A DNA stretch of 64,000 nt, taken from the NCBI GenBank assembly GCA_965237635.1, contig CBDEFX010000002.1, positions 1,674,001 through 1,738,000 on the forward strand, given 5' to 3'. Made by a program: the position numbers and the translations under genes. Each line of letters opens with the position of its first letter. Position 1 is the stretch's first letter. The stretch is from CBDEFX01 sp965237635. Its GTDB lineage: Bacteria; Chloroflexota; Dehalococcoidia; Lucifugimonadales; CAUZJF01. Positions 17,849 to 25,717 of the stretch are shown piece after piece. The notes below the pieces were generated by a model. The model ran no database searches, had not been told where the DNA came from, and was given only the letters and a program-made list of their open reading frames with translations.

Positions 17849-19204
17849 ATGAAAAAGTGCCCGGCCAGAGATTGCGCCGAAACAATTGAAGGGCCGAACA
17901 TTCTTTGTAACACGCACTGGCGCGAAGTCCCGAGTCCCCTTCGGCGCGAGGTCCAGCGACTAATTCGAGAGCACCCGGGATCGCCGGAACACGAGAAGGC
18001 GGTCGAGGCGGCCATCAAGATCGTGGGACGGGACGAGCCAAAGCGCTCGTCCGACGTCAAGAACTGGGCCAGCATTCTCGACGAGGGCGCGCGGCTTCAG
18101 GCAGAGAAGCTGTCGCGCGCGTCCGGAGTCGCTGGACACGTCGCGCTCATGCCAGACGCGCACGTCGGCATTGGGGCGACGGTCGGCAGCGTCATCCCGA
18201 CGTTCGAAGACACGATCATCCCAGCGGCGGTCGGCGTGGACATCGGCTGCGGCATGATGGCGGTCCGGACCGACCTCACAAAGGGGGACCTCCCCAGCGA
18301 CATGCAGCCGCTGGTCCACCAGCTGACCAGGTCCATCCCAGCTGGAGTGGGCAAGAACCAGGGCGCCATCGACCGAAAGGCCGCAAAGTGGTTCGACGAG
18401 CACCCGATACCCGATGAATCGGTGTTCGAGGGAGGACGGCACCGGCGCGAGCCGATGACCGTGACTGCGAGGCGGCAGCTTGGCACGCTGGGGTCGGGTA
18501 ACCACTTCGTCGAGGTCTGCCTAGATGAGGCCGATTCTGTGTGGATCGTCCTTCACTCGGGCTCGCGGGGCATCGGTAACCGGATCGCCCAGATATTCAT
18601 CGACCGTGCGAAGGCCGAGAACGTGGAGAGGCTGGAGGACTCCGACCTGGCGCGGCTGACCGGGGAAGCGTTCCACGCCTATGTGCCTATGATGGAGTGG
18701 GCCCAGAGGTACGCCTACACGAACCGCGAGTTCATGATGGATGCTGCCGCTGATGATCTGGAGAGGTTCGTCAGAGCCTTCGATGTCCTCGACCGGATCA
18801 ACTGCCACCACAACTTCGCTGCTCTGGAAGAGCACTTCGGGCAGCGGGTCTGGCTGACCCGAAAAGGCGCGATCAAGGCCGATGTCGGTGACCGAGGCAT
18901 AATCCCCGGCTCGATGGGGGCCGCGACATACATAGTGGATGGGAAGGGCAACGCGGACTCGTACAACTCGTCGGCGCACGGGGCCGGCCGCATGTACAGC
19001 CGGTCAAAGGCGAGACGTGAGTTTACGACAGATTCGCTATCGTCGATGATGGAAGGCAAGGCGTGGAACAAGGACAACGCCAAGGCCCTGCTCGACGAGC
19101 ATCCCGATGCCTACAAACCGATCGAGCAGGTGATGGAGGACCAGAAAGACCTGGTTACCCCGACCCACGTTCTGAGACAGATCGTCAACTATAAGGGCGC
19201 TTAG
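17849..19204 (+). CDS. rtcB: RtcB family RNA ligase
   Basis: GTP- and Mn-dependent ligase that joins RNA 2',3'-cyclic phosphate (or 3'-phosphate) ends to 5'-OH ends, used in tRNA splicing or repair. ATG 17849 has a perfect AAGGAGG 7 bases upstream; the 451-residue product is of the shorter bacterial type with an added N-terminus. Metal and guanylylation motifs are present: GVDIGCGM, GTLGSGNHFVE, LHSGSRG, INCHHNF and SSAHGAGR (His that takes GMP). The first 25 residues contain CPARDC and CNTHW, a zinc-knuckle-like extension. It lies between a tRNA cluster and decayed copies of two of those tRNAs. No archease gene is visible nearby. Confidence 0.93.
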   Translation: MKKCPARDCAETIEGPNILCNTHWREVPSPLRREVQRLIREHPGSPEHEKAVEAAIKIVGRDEPKRSSDVKNWASILDEGARLQAEKLSRASGVAGHVALMPDAHVGIGATVGSVIPTFEDTIIPAAVGVDIGCGMMAVRTDLTKGDLPSDMQPLVHQLTRSIPAGVGKNQGAIDRKAAKWFDEHPIPDESVFEGGRHRREPMTVTARRQLGTLGSGNHFVEVCLDEADSVWIVLHSGSRGIGNRIAQIFIDRAKAENVERLEDSDLARLTGEAFHAYVPMMEWAQRYAYTNREFMMDAAADDLERFVRAFDVLDRINCHHNFAALEEHFGQRVWLTRKGAIKADVGDRGIIPGSMGAATYIVDGKGNADSYNSSAHGAGRMYSRSKARREFTTDSLSSMMEGKAWNKDNAKALLDEHPDAYKPIEQVMEDQKDLVTPTHVLRQIVNYKGA

Positions 19205-19209
19205 CCCCT

Positions 19210-19283
19210 CGCGCCGTGGCCGAGAGACCAGGCGGGAGGTTCCAACCCGTCAGACGGTGGTTCGAGTCCCCCCGGCGTCTCCA
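19210..19283 (+). pseudogene. Decayed duplicate of tRNA-Cys
   Basis: Aligns along its whole length with the tRNA-Cys at 17578 (GCGCCGTGGCCGAGAGACC..). One base is missing from the anticodon loop (TTCCAA, six bases) and the GCA anticodon has become CCA; the T-stem has a different mismatch (GGTGG/CCCCC). It should not be functional as Cys or as Trp tRNA. Confidence 0.8.
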
Positions 19284-19289
19284 TCGGGG

Positions 19290-19425
19290 GACCCGTCGGA
19301 GCTCACCACGAACGTAGGTCCAGATTCACCGTTCGCCCTGAGTAGTCCCGATGCCGCATCGGGACGTATCGAAGGGAGCTCGTCAAAGGGCGGCTCGGAC
19401 CACACGACACGTCTTATGCAAAGCC
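19290..19425. repeat. Family-A composite repeat, copy 2, inserted in a tRNA-Gly copy
   Basis: This 136-bp copy (CTCACCACGAACG.., CGTTCGCCCTGAG, nested CCCGATGCCGCATCGGGA, ATCGAAGGGAGCTCG) sits exactly where the tRNA-Gly copy should continue. CCATCGGGG is present on both sides (19281-19289 and 19426-19434), so removing the repeat and one CCATCGGGG restores the Cys-T-Gly arrangement seen at 17652-17654. That is the signature of transposition with a 9-bp target duplication. Confidence 0.8.
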
Positions 19426-19429
19426 CCAT

Positions 19430-19505
19430 CGGGGAGAAGCTGTAGTGGCACAGCTCCTGCCCTCCAAACAGGCTTCTGCGGGTTCAAGTCCGGTCTCCCC
19501 GTCCA
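19430..19505 (+). pseudogene. Decayed duplicate of tRNA-Gly (TCC)
   Basis: Nearly the same as the tRNA-Gly at 17654, with acceptor stem and TCC loop kept, but the anticodon stem has a C-A mismatch (CCTGC/ACAGG) and the T-stem a G-G mismatch (GCGGG/CCGGT). Probably non-functional; weak function cannot be excluded. Confidence 0.7.
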
Positions 19506-19513
19506 GCGTAATA

Positions 19514-19539
19514 AACGCACCGGCCGAAGCCGGTGCGTT
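19514..19539 (+). terminator. Hairpin after the tRNA copies
   Basis: AACGCACCGGC / GCCGGTGCGTT form an 11-bp stem with a CGAA loop, followed by CGCATTTC. Likely terminates the rtcB/tRNA transcript, although the T-run is weak. Confidence 0.6.
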
Positions 19540-19662
19540 CGCATTTCAACGGTACTAATGATACGTCTTAGAGGTGGAGTGTAAACCAAATGTGGGTCAC
19601 TACTTCCGCTTGTATCCGTAGATGATCGCCCCGCGTTTCGTAATCGTTATCGGAAGATCGAC

Positions 19663-20304
19663 CTACTCAGCGACCCGCTCGGCGACCGCCATCGAGTACT
19701 GCCTGCCGTATAGGTACGTCACTACCGCCTCGCGGTCCGGGAGCCGGTAATACGGCAGGTCCCACTGGTCCAGGTCGATGTCTTGAAAGTATTTGCCGAC
19801 TAGCGCTGGTCCGCTCTCGGCGTTGAACGTCGTTGGCGCTCGCTCCTGTAGATAAGGTGAGAGCTCCGGGTCGTCGAATCGACTTGGCGCGCACGCCGCT
19901 AAAAGGCCGCCCGGCCGCAAAACACGATGACACTCGGCGATGACCGCGCCGGGGTCCGGAAGGTGGTACAGCATGTAGAGGGCCGCCGCGCTCTTGAAGG
20001 ACTCGTCGGCAAATGGCAGCGACCTGGCGTCTCCGCGAGCCCGTGGATCTGGAGCGGCCTCAAGCATCGTTGGAGAAGCGTCGATACCGACGACTGGCAC
20101 GCCCAGATCGGCCAACGGCCGCATTAGCCGACCCCTGCCGCAGCCGATGTCGAGCACCGGGCCAAGGTTCTCGGCTGCGATCCGACGGGCCACGTCTTCG
20201 TGGATGTCATCGCCGAACCGGTGCTCTCCGAACGCCGCCTGTAGGAACCGGTCGGGGTTCTCGTCGTAGTCAACTGGAAGCGGGCGAGCCTTGGGATCGA
20301 CCAT
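19663..20304 (-). CDS. Class I SAM-dependent methyltransferase (Methyltransf_11 type)
   Basis: 213 residues from ATG 20304. The SAM-binding motif I is VLDIGCGRGRLMRPLADLG (about residues 50-68), motif II ends VVGIDAS, followed by ARGDARSLPFADESF and the motif-IV-like CHRVLRPGGLL. This is the UbiE/ArsM-like small-molecule methyltransferase branch; the substrate cannot be inferred. The C-terminal tail (QWDLPYYRLPDREAVVTYL) is a divergent lid. It follows mdh by 17 bases on the same strand and is probably co-transcribed with it. Confidence 0.85.
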   Translation of the reverse strand: MVDPKARPLPVDYDENPDRFLQAAFGEHRFGDDIHEDVARRIAAENLGPVLDIGCGRGRLMRPLADLGVPVVGIDASPTMLEAAPDPRARGDARSLPFADESFKSAAALYMLYHLPDPGAVIAECHRVLRPGGLLAACAPSRFDDPELSPYLQERAPTTFNAESGPALVGKYFQDIDLDQWDLPYYRLPDREAVVTYLYGRQYSMAVAERVAE

Positions 20305-20321
20305 CGTGCCGGACGATGGAT

Positions 20322-21251
20322 TCAGGCCGACTTCATGGCGTTGACCAGCTCCTGTACGGCATCGGCGGACCCTCGTAGGGCCGCGGCCTCGTCCTTCGTA
20401 AGGTCGAACTCGATTATCTTCTCGACCCCACCGGCACCGAGCTTGATGGGGACCCCGACGAAGAGACCGTCGATCCCGTACTCGCCCTCGAGGTAGGCAG
20501 TGCAGGGGAGCACCTGCTTCTTGTCGAAGAGAATGGCCTCTACCATCTGGGTGATGGCGGCTGAGGGCGCGTAGTACGCGCTTCCGGTCTTCAATAGATT
20601 GACGATTTCGGCCCCGCCGTCCCGCGTGCGTTGGACGATCTCCTCGAGTCGATTCTTCGGCAGCAGGCTTGCGACTGGGGTGCCGCCCACCAAAGTACTG
20701 CCGACGACCGGGACCATGGTGTCGCCGTGGCCGCCAAGCACCCACGCCGATACGGCCTCTACCGAGACATGCAGTTCCTCGGCCAGAAACGTCCTGAAGC
20801 GCGCGGTGTCCAGGATGCCGGCCATGCCTACCACCCGGTCCTTCGGAAACCCGCTGATCTCGTAGGCGCGCTGGGCCATCGCATCGAGTGGATTGGTGAC
20901 GACTATCAAGATGCAGCCCGGAGATCGTTTGGCCGCCTCCTTGACCACGTCGGTCACGATCCTCATGTTGGTCAGCAGAAGGTCGTCGCGCGACATGCCC
21001 GGCTTCCGGGCGATGCCTGATGTGACGACCACGATGTCGGAGCCCGCTGTCTCCTCGTAGCCGTTAGTGCCGATGATCGACGCGTCGCTGCCCAGCACCG
21101 GCCCGGCTTCCAGCATGTCCAGGGCCCTGCCTTGCGGTAGTCCCTCAACTATGTCGACCAGCACCACGTCGGCGTACCCCTTGTCGAAGACCCGTTGCGC
21201 CGTCGTCGCACCGACGTTGCCTGCCCCAACGACCGTTACCTTGCTTCGCAT
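20322..21251 (-). CDS. mdh: Malate dehydrogenase (LDH-like type)
   Basis: Oxidises malate to oxaloacetate with NAD in the TCA cycle. The 309-residue protein starts behind AGGAGAAAC. Residues 5-12 give the Rossmann VVGAGNVG; Asp near 33 (LVDI) favours NAD. Active-site signatures are present: the substrate-binding loop arginines ARKPGMSRDDLL, catalytic Asp in ILDTARFR, and catalytic His in GGHGDTMVP. The Arg in the loop (IARKPGMSR) marks malate rather than lactate specificity. Length fits the family's 305-320. Confidence 0.95.
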   Translation of the reverse strand: MRSKVTVVGAGNVGATTAQRVFDKGYADVVLVDIVEGLPQGRALDMLEAGPVLGSDASIIGTNGYEETAGSDIVVVTSGIARKPGMSRDDLLLTNMRIVTDVVKEAAKRSPGCILIVVTNPLDAMAQRAYEISGFPKDRVVGMAGILDTARFRTFLAEELHVSVEAVSAWVLGGHGDTMVPVVGSTLVGGTPVASLLPKNRLEEIVQRTRDGGAEIVNLLKTGSAYYAPSAAITQMVEAILFDKKQVLPCTAYLEGEYGIDGLFVGVPIKLGAGGVEKIIEFDLTKDEAAALRGSADAVQELVNAMKSA

Positions 21252-21298
21252 CGGTTGTTTCTCCTGCTGAAAGCCGCTAATGTTCAGCGGATGAGTGC

Positions 21299-22347
21299 TT
21301 AGCCGTTACCACCCTTCAATACCTTCTTCAACAACAATGAGATGAGAATAGATACACCTGGAGTTAATAGAGCAGCGCCAAAGTGACGGATTGTGGCCAT
21401 ATCCAATGGCCATTCAGGAAGTCGTGAAATTCTTTCGTGTATTCGACTCAGTCTGTCCAACTTTTCCAGCTTCCTGATGCTCGCTTGGTCCTGTCTCAGT
21501 CGTCCAAGCACTGCATCAAGATCGTCTTTAAATTGGTCTGCAATCTTCTGCAGGTAGTCGGCTTTCCCCCGAAGCAAATGTGGTCGAAATGGAATCAACG
21601 GGCCAACAAACACAATCGGAGCCACGATCACATAAACAACTGCGGCTAGAGCACCTATCCACACCGCTGACCCTACACCGAGTATCTGAATGATTATAAA
21701 CACCGTCCCAAGATTGACTCCCAAAATCGCGACGGTCCACTGGTTCTGGAGACTTAGCCTGGCCACCGGTTTGAGCCCTCCGACCTTGTCCGGATGCAGC
21801 GGATTGATAGAAATCTTTGCCGACTTCGCGTAGCTCGCCATGATCGCAACTCCTCCAAGCATCCGTACAACCAGGTGAGAAAGCACAAAATAGAACAAGC
21901 CTAATTGGACGAATAAATGCCACCACCCCAACATATTCAAGTTGGGGCTTATCGACATATGCTGTAGGCCACATTTTGCCGTGGTACTGCATTGAGAAGC
22001 CGTAATTCATGATGATAGCTGCAGCTGCCACTACAATTCCAATGGGCACACTCCAGCGATTCATTCGTTCGTAATATCTCTCCCAGCGTACGATGAACGC
22101 GTCAGCATCTTTCTGCTGCCAGACGGCGGTGCCATCTTTCGTGAGTCTGTTCATTACATCTGGTGGCAGGCGAGCTCCACGCAAGTAAATCACCAATAAC
22201 GCCGGCAGACTCACGAGCAGTGTCATCATCATATTGACGTCGTGCAAGTACGGTAGGAGCAATTCGCCTCCAGAACCAACGAGCCGGTGGTCTAACACTA
22301 TGCCTGCTATGATCGGCGGCACGTAGGTAAAGAGAGCCACCCCTAAG
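21299..22347 (-). pseudogene. Membrane protein gene broken by IS1380 truncation and a frameshift
   Basis: The 5' end is cut by the IS1380 copy at 22348. The remaining part encodes several membrane helices (LFTYVPPIIAGIVL.., MMMTLLVSLPALLVIYLRG, VPIGIVVAAAAIIMNYGF), then changes frame at a four-base run (21926-21929): YVDKPQLEYVG should continue WWHLFVQLGLFYFVLSHL. The 3' part has further helices, a coiled-coil-like stretch (LRQDQASIRKLEKLDRLS) and ends at 21299. I do not recognise the family. At least 340 residues remain, with no start codon, so the gene is dead. Confidence 0.75.
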
Positions 22348-23491
22348 CCCGAATCCACCGAAGGAGGGCGTCGGGTTAGCGTCCTGAGGCGGCAAGAAGG
22401 TGCTCCTGTGTTTCTGGGATAATGGTTTTGTAGCAAAAAAACGGCCCCGGAAAAGGAGCACCCAATAGATGCTGCCACGCAACCACCCCGACCGGATCCA
22501 AATCACCTTCGACGACCGCCGCTTGGTGGCCAATGCCGGGCTGCTCCTTCCGGCCACCCTGGCGCGGCACCTCGGCCTGCCCGAACTCGTCCGGCAGCGC
22601 CTCGACCTGGGCGATGCCCCGGGGCGGGCGAACACGAGCGACAAGATGATGACGCTGGTGGCGTCTGCGCTGGCTGGGGGCGACTGCATTGACGACGCCG
22701 ATGTGTTGCGCACCGGGGGGACGGCCTGCACCCTGGGCGGCACGGTCAAGGCGCCATCCACCCTGGGCACCTTCCTGCGCAGCTTCCGGTGGGGCCACGT
22801 CCGTCAACTCAACCGGGTGAGCCGCGAGTTGCTGGCCCGGGCTTGGCAGGCCGGGGCGGGACCCGGCGACGGGCCCCTGACCATTGACCTGGACTCCACC
22901 ATCTGCGAGACCTACGGACTGGCCAAGGAGGGCGCCCGCCACCACGGCTATACCGGCAAGCGGGGCTACCACCCGCTGCCGGCCATCGCCGCCGGCACCG
23001 GAGACGTGCTGATGTCCCGGCTGCGCGAGGGCCGGGCCAACACCGCCCGCGGCGCCGCCCACTTCCTGCGGGAGACGGTGGGACGGGTGCGCTACGCCGG
23101 GGCCGACGGACGACTCACGCTACGGGCCGACAGCGGGTTCTACACTCATAGCGTGGTATCCGTCTGCCGCAAGATGGATGTCCGCTTCTCCATCACCATC
23201 CGCCAGCACAAAAGCCTGCACAATCTCATCGAGGCGATACCCGAAGATGCCTGGACGCCGATTCCTTACTGGATGGACGGTGCCGCCGATGTGGCCGAGA
23301 CCACCTGCACCCCCTTCCAGGCCGAGGCGGACGCCGCGCCGGTACGGCTCATCGTCCGGCGGGTGAAGCCGACGCCCGGTTCCCAACTGGCCCTCTTCGC
23401 CAAATACAGCTATCATGGCTTCATCACCGACCGGGACGGGGAGTTGCTCGAACTGGAGGCTGACCATCGCCGCCACGCCGAGATCGAGAAT
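22348..23491 (+). mobile_element. IS1380-family insertion sequence, copy 2 (3'-truncated)
   Basis: The left end is intact (CCCGAATCCACCGAAGGA from 22348, preceded by CTAAG at 22343-22347). Sequence matches copy 1 almost base for base until GAGATCGAGAAT ending at 23491, then stops. The last about 575 bp and the right inverted repeat are missing, and the flanking sequence on the two sides does not belong to one gene. An IS-associated deletion is the simplest explanation. Confidence 0.88.
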
Positions 23492-23566
23492 GCCGTGGTA
23501 GGGATGTCTCGCCATAAATCGTGTGTTGCAAATGTTTCCAGCACAACATGCGAAGGTCTCGCATGA
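22469..23566 (+). pseudogene. IS1380 transposase, C-terminally truncated
   Basis: The first 341 residues match the copy-1 transposase with few substitutions (for example Asn for Asp in QLNRVSRELL). After HAEIEN it runs into unrelated sequence and stops at 23566. The catalytic Glu segment (ENTIRDLKYG in copy 1) is lost, so no activity is expected. Confidence 0.88.
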
Positions 23567-24105
23567 TCGTGCGCCACAACTGCGGCAACGGAGGTCTGAG
23601 ATGGGACGCGTTGAAATACTGATGCCCATCCTCGCCTCTGCTGGCAGCTGGAGTTCGTCTAAAATGGACTGCGAAGGAATCAGGATCATCCCTAGTGTGG
23701 GGATCAATGCGAGTCACAGTCTTCCTGATCTCCACCAAACCCTGACCGTAATCAAAGCATTCTGCTGTCAACAAATCCTGCATCGCTGCTGCGAATGATT
23801 CGATTCGTCGTTTGGCTGCTGGAGAGAGTGCGTTCGCCTGGGCCATACCACGATCTGAACCCCTCATGGCCCCCGTTTCGTCCACAGGGAAGTATTCGAT
23901 GTTCCCTCCAGCACCTGGAATGCCAATTGACCCAAGTGTAATTTGGACATGGCGGATTTTCATGCAAGTCGCTTCAGTGCGAAGATATTACCAAGATAGT
24001 GGGGTAGCCCACCCTAGGTTCTTTATCGGCCCGACACCCCGGGATGGCAGGTTGTTGCAATGATGTGGATGGACTACTTGGTTCACAGCCCCTTCGAACT
24101 GAAGC
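23492..24105 (-). other. Region with a possible partial gene of unknown function
   Basis: An open frame on the minus strand begins at ATG 23963 (MKIRHVQITLGSIGIPGAGG..) and runs to the IS junction, and another frame in the same DNA shows a Cys-rich CRSCGARSCET-CC-C pattern (about 23500-23600). Neither matches a family I know, and codon use is unlike the neighbours (lower GC). It is probably the remnant of one or two genes cut by the IS1380-linked deletion. 23964-24105 holds nothing recognisable. Confidence 0.35.
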
Positions 24106-24402
24106 CTACTTCTGCAGAAACTCCTCCATCCACCTCTCCGCTTCTCCTCTGATTGCCCCCTCAAACATCTTCGCCAAGAATGGTAGCTTGACATCGAGGT
24201 CGACTGCCGTATCAGTCACCGTCAACGTGCCCTTGATGCTCATGCCGCGGGCACGGAAAGAGACGCGTGCTTGGTCGCCATCCCAGGAGTGTCGAACGTC
24301 CGACACTGCGTCGCCGAATTGGGCCAGCAGCCCCGGTATCTCGCTCTCCAGCCTGTCTTTCAGCTCTTGCTTTGGGAGGTTATGAGTCCCTGAGACTCTC
24401 AT
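24106..24402 (-). CDS. Polyhydroxyalkanoic acid system family protein (PHA_gran_rgn-like)
   Basis: 98 residues: HNLPKQELKDRLESEIPGLL near the start, then DVRHSWDGDQARVSFRARG, VDLDVKLPFLAKMF and ending IRGEAERWMEEFLQK. That pattern matches the small putative PHA-granule regulatory family (PF09650), also widespread in organisms without PHA. It resembles a START-like beta-sheet fragment plus helix. The gene stands alone before a palindromic repeat. Role uncertain. Confidence 0.75.
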   Translation of the reverse strand: MRVSGTHNLPKQELKDRLESEIPGLLAQFGDAVSDVRHSWDGDQARVSFRARGMSIKGTLTVTDTAVDLDVKLPFLAKMFEGAIRGEAERWMEEFLQK

Positions 24403-24421
24403 GGCGAGGTTTCCCCTAGGA

Positions 24422-24442
24422 GGGCGGGTTTGAAACCCGCCC
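24422..24442. repeat. Family-C palindrome (GGGCGGGTTT-GAAACCCGCCC then CTAC)
   Basis: A perfect 10-bp arm palindrome between the PHA-like gene and the stop of the dehydrogenase gene (one base away). Hairpins ending in GCCCCTAC also occur at 63169-63190 and near 62775. It could terminate the dehydrogenase operon, although no T-run follows. Confidence 0.65.
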
Positions 24443-25648
24443 CTACGACACGTCTCCGTATGTCTGCCAACGAGATTCCAGCGCGGCGTCCTCGACGGTG
24501 GACATCACGTAGTCGCCGAATTCGTCGCCGGTCGCGCCGTCACTTCGCCCGGTCACGGCCACTTTCTTGTCATACATCGCGCATATGTCGAGGGCCTTGT
24601 GCAGCCTGGCACCCTGGTCTGCGAAGCTGATGTGTTCCAGCAGCATCGCACTCGCTCTCAGCAGGCTACTGGGGTCTGCGTATTGCGCCCGCCCTTCGTC
24701 GACCATCCTAGGTGCGCTTCCGTGGATTGCTTCGAACATCGCATACGACTTTCCCAGGTTGGCGCTACCCGCGGTCCCGACACCCCCTTGGATCTCGGCG
24801 GCCTCGTCTGTGAGGATGTCGCCGTACAGGTTTGGCAGGACTAGGACCTGGAACTGGCTGCGGCGTTTCACATCCAGGAGCTTGGCCGTCATTATGTCGA
24901 TATACCAGCCGTCCCACTCGATCCCCGGATACCTCTCCGAGACCTTGCGGGCTGTTTCAAGAAATTTACCGTCCGTCGTTTTGACGATGTTCGCCTTGGT
25001 AACCACCGTGACCCGTGTCTTACCCGTGCGCTTGGCGTGCGCAAAGGCGGCTTCGATGATCCGCTCGGACCCCTGGCTTGTGATGATGCGGAAGTCTATG
25101 GCCAGGTCGGGTGTCACATCGATCCCCTGGCTGCCGACGGCGTAGAGGTCCTCGGTATTCTCGCGGAAAAACGTCCAATCGATGTCGTCTTTCGGTATCC
25201 GCACCGGCCGCACATTGGCGAAAAGGTCCAGCTCTTTGCGCATCGAGACGTTGGCGCTCTCCAGGTTCGGCCATCCGTCTCCACGCTCGGGGGTGTGGGT
25301 CGGCCCTTTGAGGGTGACATGACACTCTTTGATATGGGCCAGGATGTCATCGGGAATCGACTTCATCTGGGCGGCACGGTTCTCGATGGTCAGTCCGTCG
25401 ATGGTCTTGAGGTGGATCTTTCCGGTAGACACCTGCTCACTGAGCAGGCGTTTCAGGACGCGAAGCGTGGCGGCGCTAATCGCCGGCCCGATCCCGTCGC
25501 CGCCGATGAGCCCGATAACGATCGGCTCGATGGTTGCGTAGTCGGTCCAGTCGCTCTCTCGCCGCAAACGCTCGACCCTTTCGAGCTGCTGCTCGAGCAC
25601 TATCCCGAAGTGGTCTTTCGCGGCTTCTATCGCTTTCGAGTCGACCAA
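24443..25648 (-). CDS. icd: Isocitrate/isopropylmalate dehydrogenase family protein, probable isocitrate dehydrogenase
   Basis: About 401 residues. I favour TTG 25648 because AGGAAGGAA lies 8 bases upstream; ATG 25696 would add 16 residues. Family features: GLIGGDGIGPAISAATLRVL, RIPKDDIDWTFFRENTEDLYA (substrate loop), VTKANIVKTTDGKF, DIMTAKLL, LPNLYGDILTDEAAEIQGG and the nucleotide-binding HGSAPR. It decarboxylates a 2-hydroxy acid oxidatively; isocitrate is likely because mdh and an OadA/PccB pair are neighbours, but isopropylmalate or homoisocitrate are alternatives. The long N-terminal helix region before GLIGGDG is unusual. It lies 70 bases downstream of the OadA-like gene on the same strand. 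Confidence 0.82.
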   Translation of the reverse strand: MVDSKAIEAAKDHFGIVLEQQLERVERLRRESDWTDYATIEPIVIGLIGGDGIGPAISAATLRVLKRLLSEQVSTGKIHLKTIDGLTIENRAAQMKSIPDDILAHIKECHVTLKGPTHTPERGDGWPNLESANVSMRKELDLFANVRPVRIPKDDIDWTFFRENTEDLYAVGSQGIDVTPDLAIDFRIITSQGSERIIEAAFAHAKRTGKTRVTVVTKANIVKTTDGKFLETARKVSERYPGIEWDGWYIDIMTAKLLDVKRRSQFQVLVLPNLYGDILTDEAAEIQGGVGTAGSANLGKSYAMFEAIHGSAPRMVDEGRAQYADPSSLLRASAMLLEHISFADQGARLHKALDICAMYDKKVAVTGRSDGATGDEFGDYVMSTVEDAALESRWQTYGDVS

Positions 25649-25717
25649 AGCTTGTTCCTTCCTGCTGGCGACAAACGACCAGTCGGATGAGATCATCCAG
25701 AGCGTTCTCGCGGTCGA

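Noticed and set aside
19210..19283. A functional tRNA-Trp (CCA) derived from tRNA-Cys
   Set aside because: The anticodon loop has only six bases and the T-stem is mismatched.
19663..20745. 360-residue minus-strand frame including the methyltransferase
   Set aside because: The first 147 residues are antisense to mdh; the methyltransferase begins at ATG 20304.
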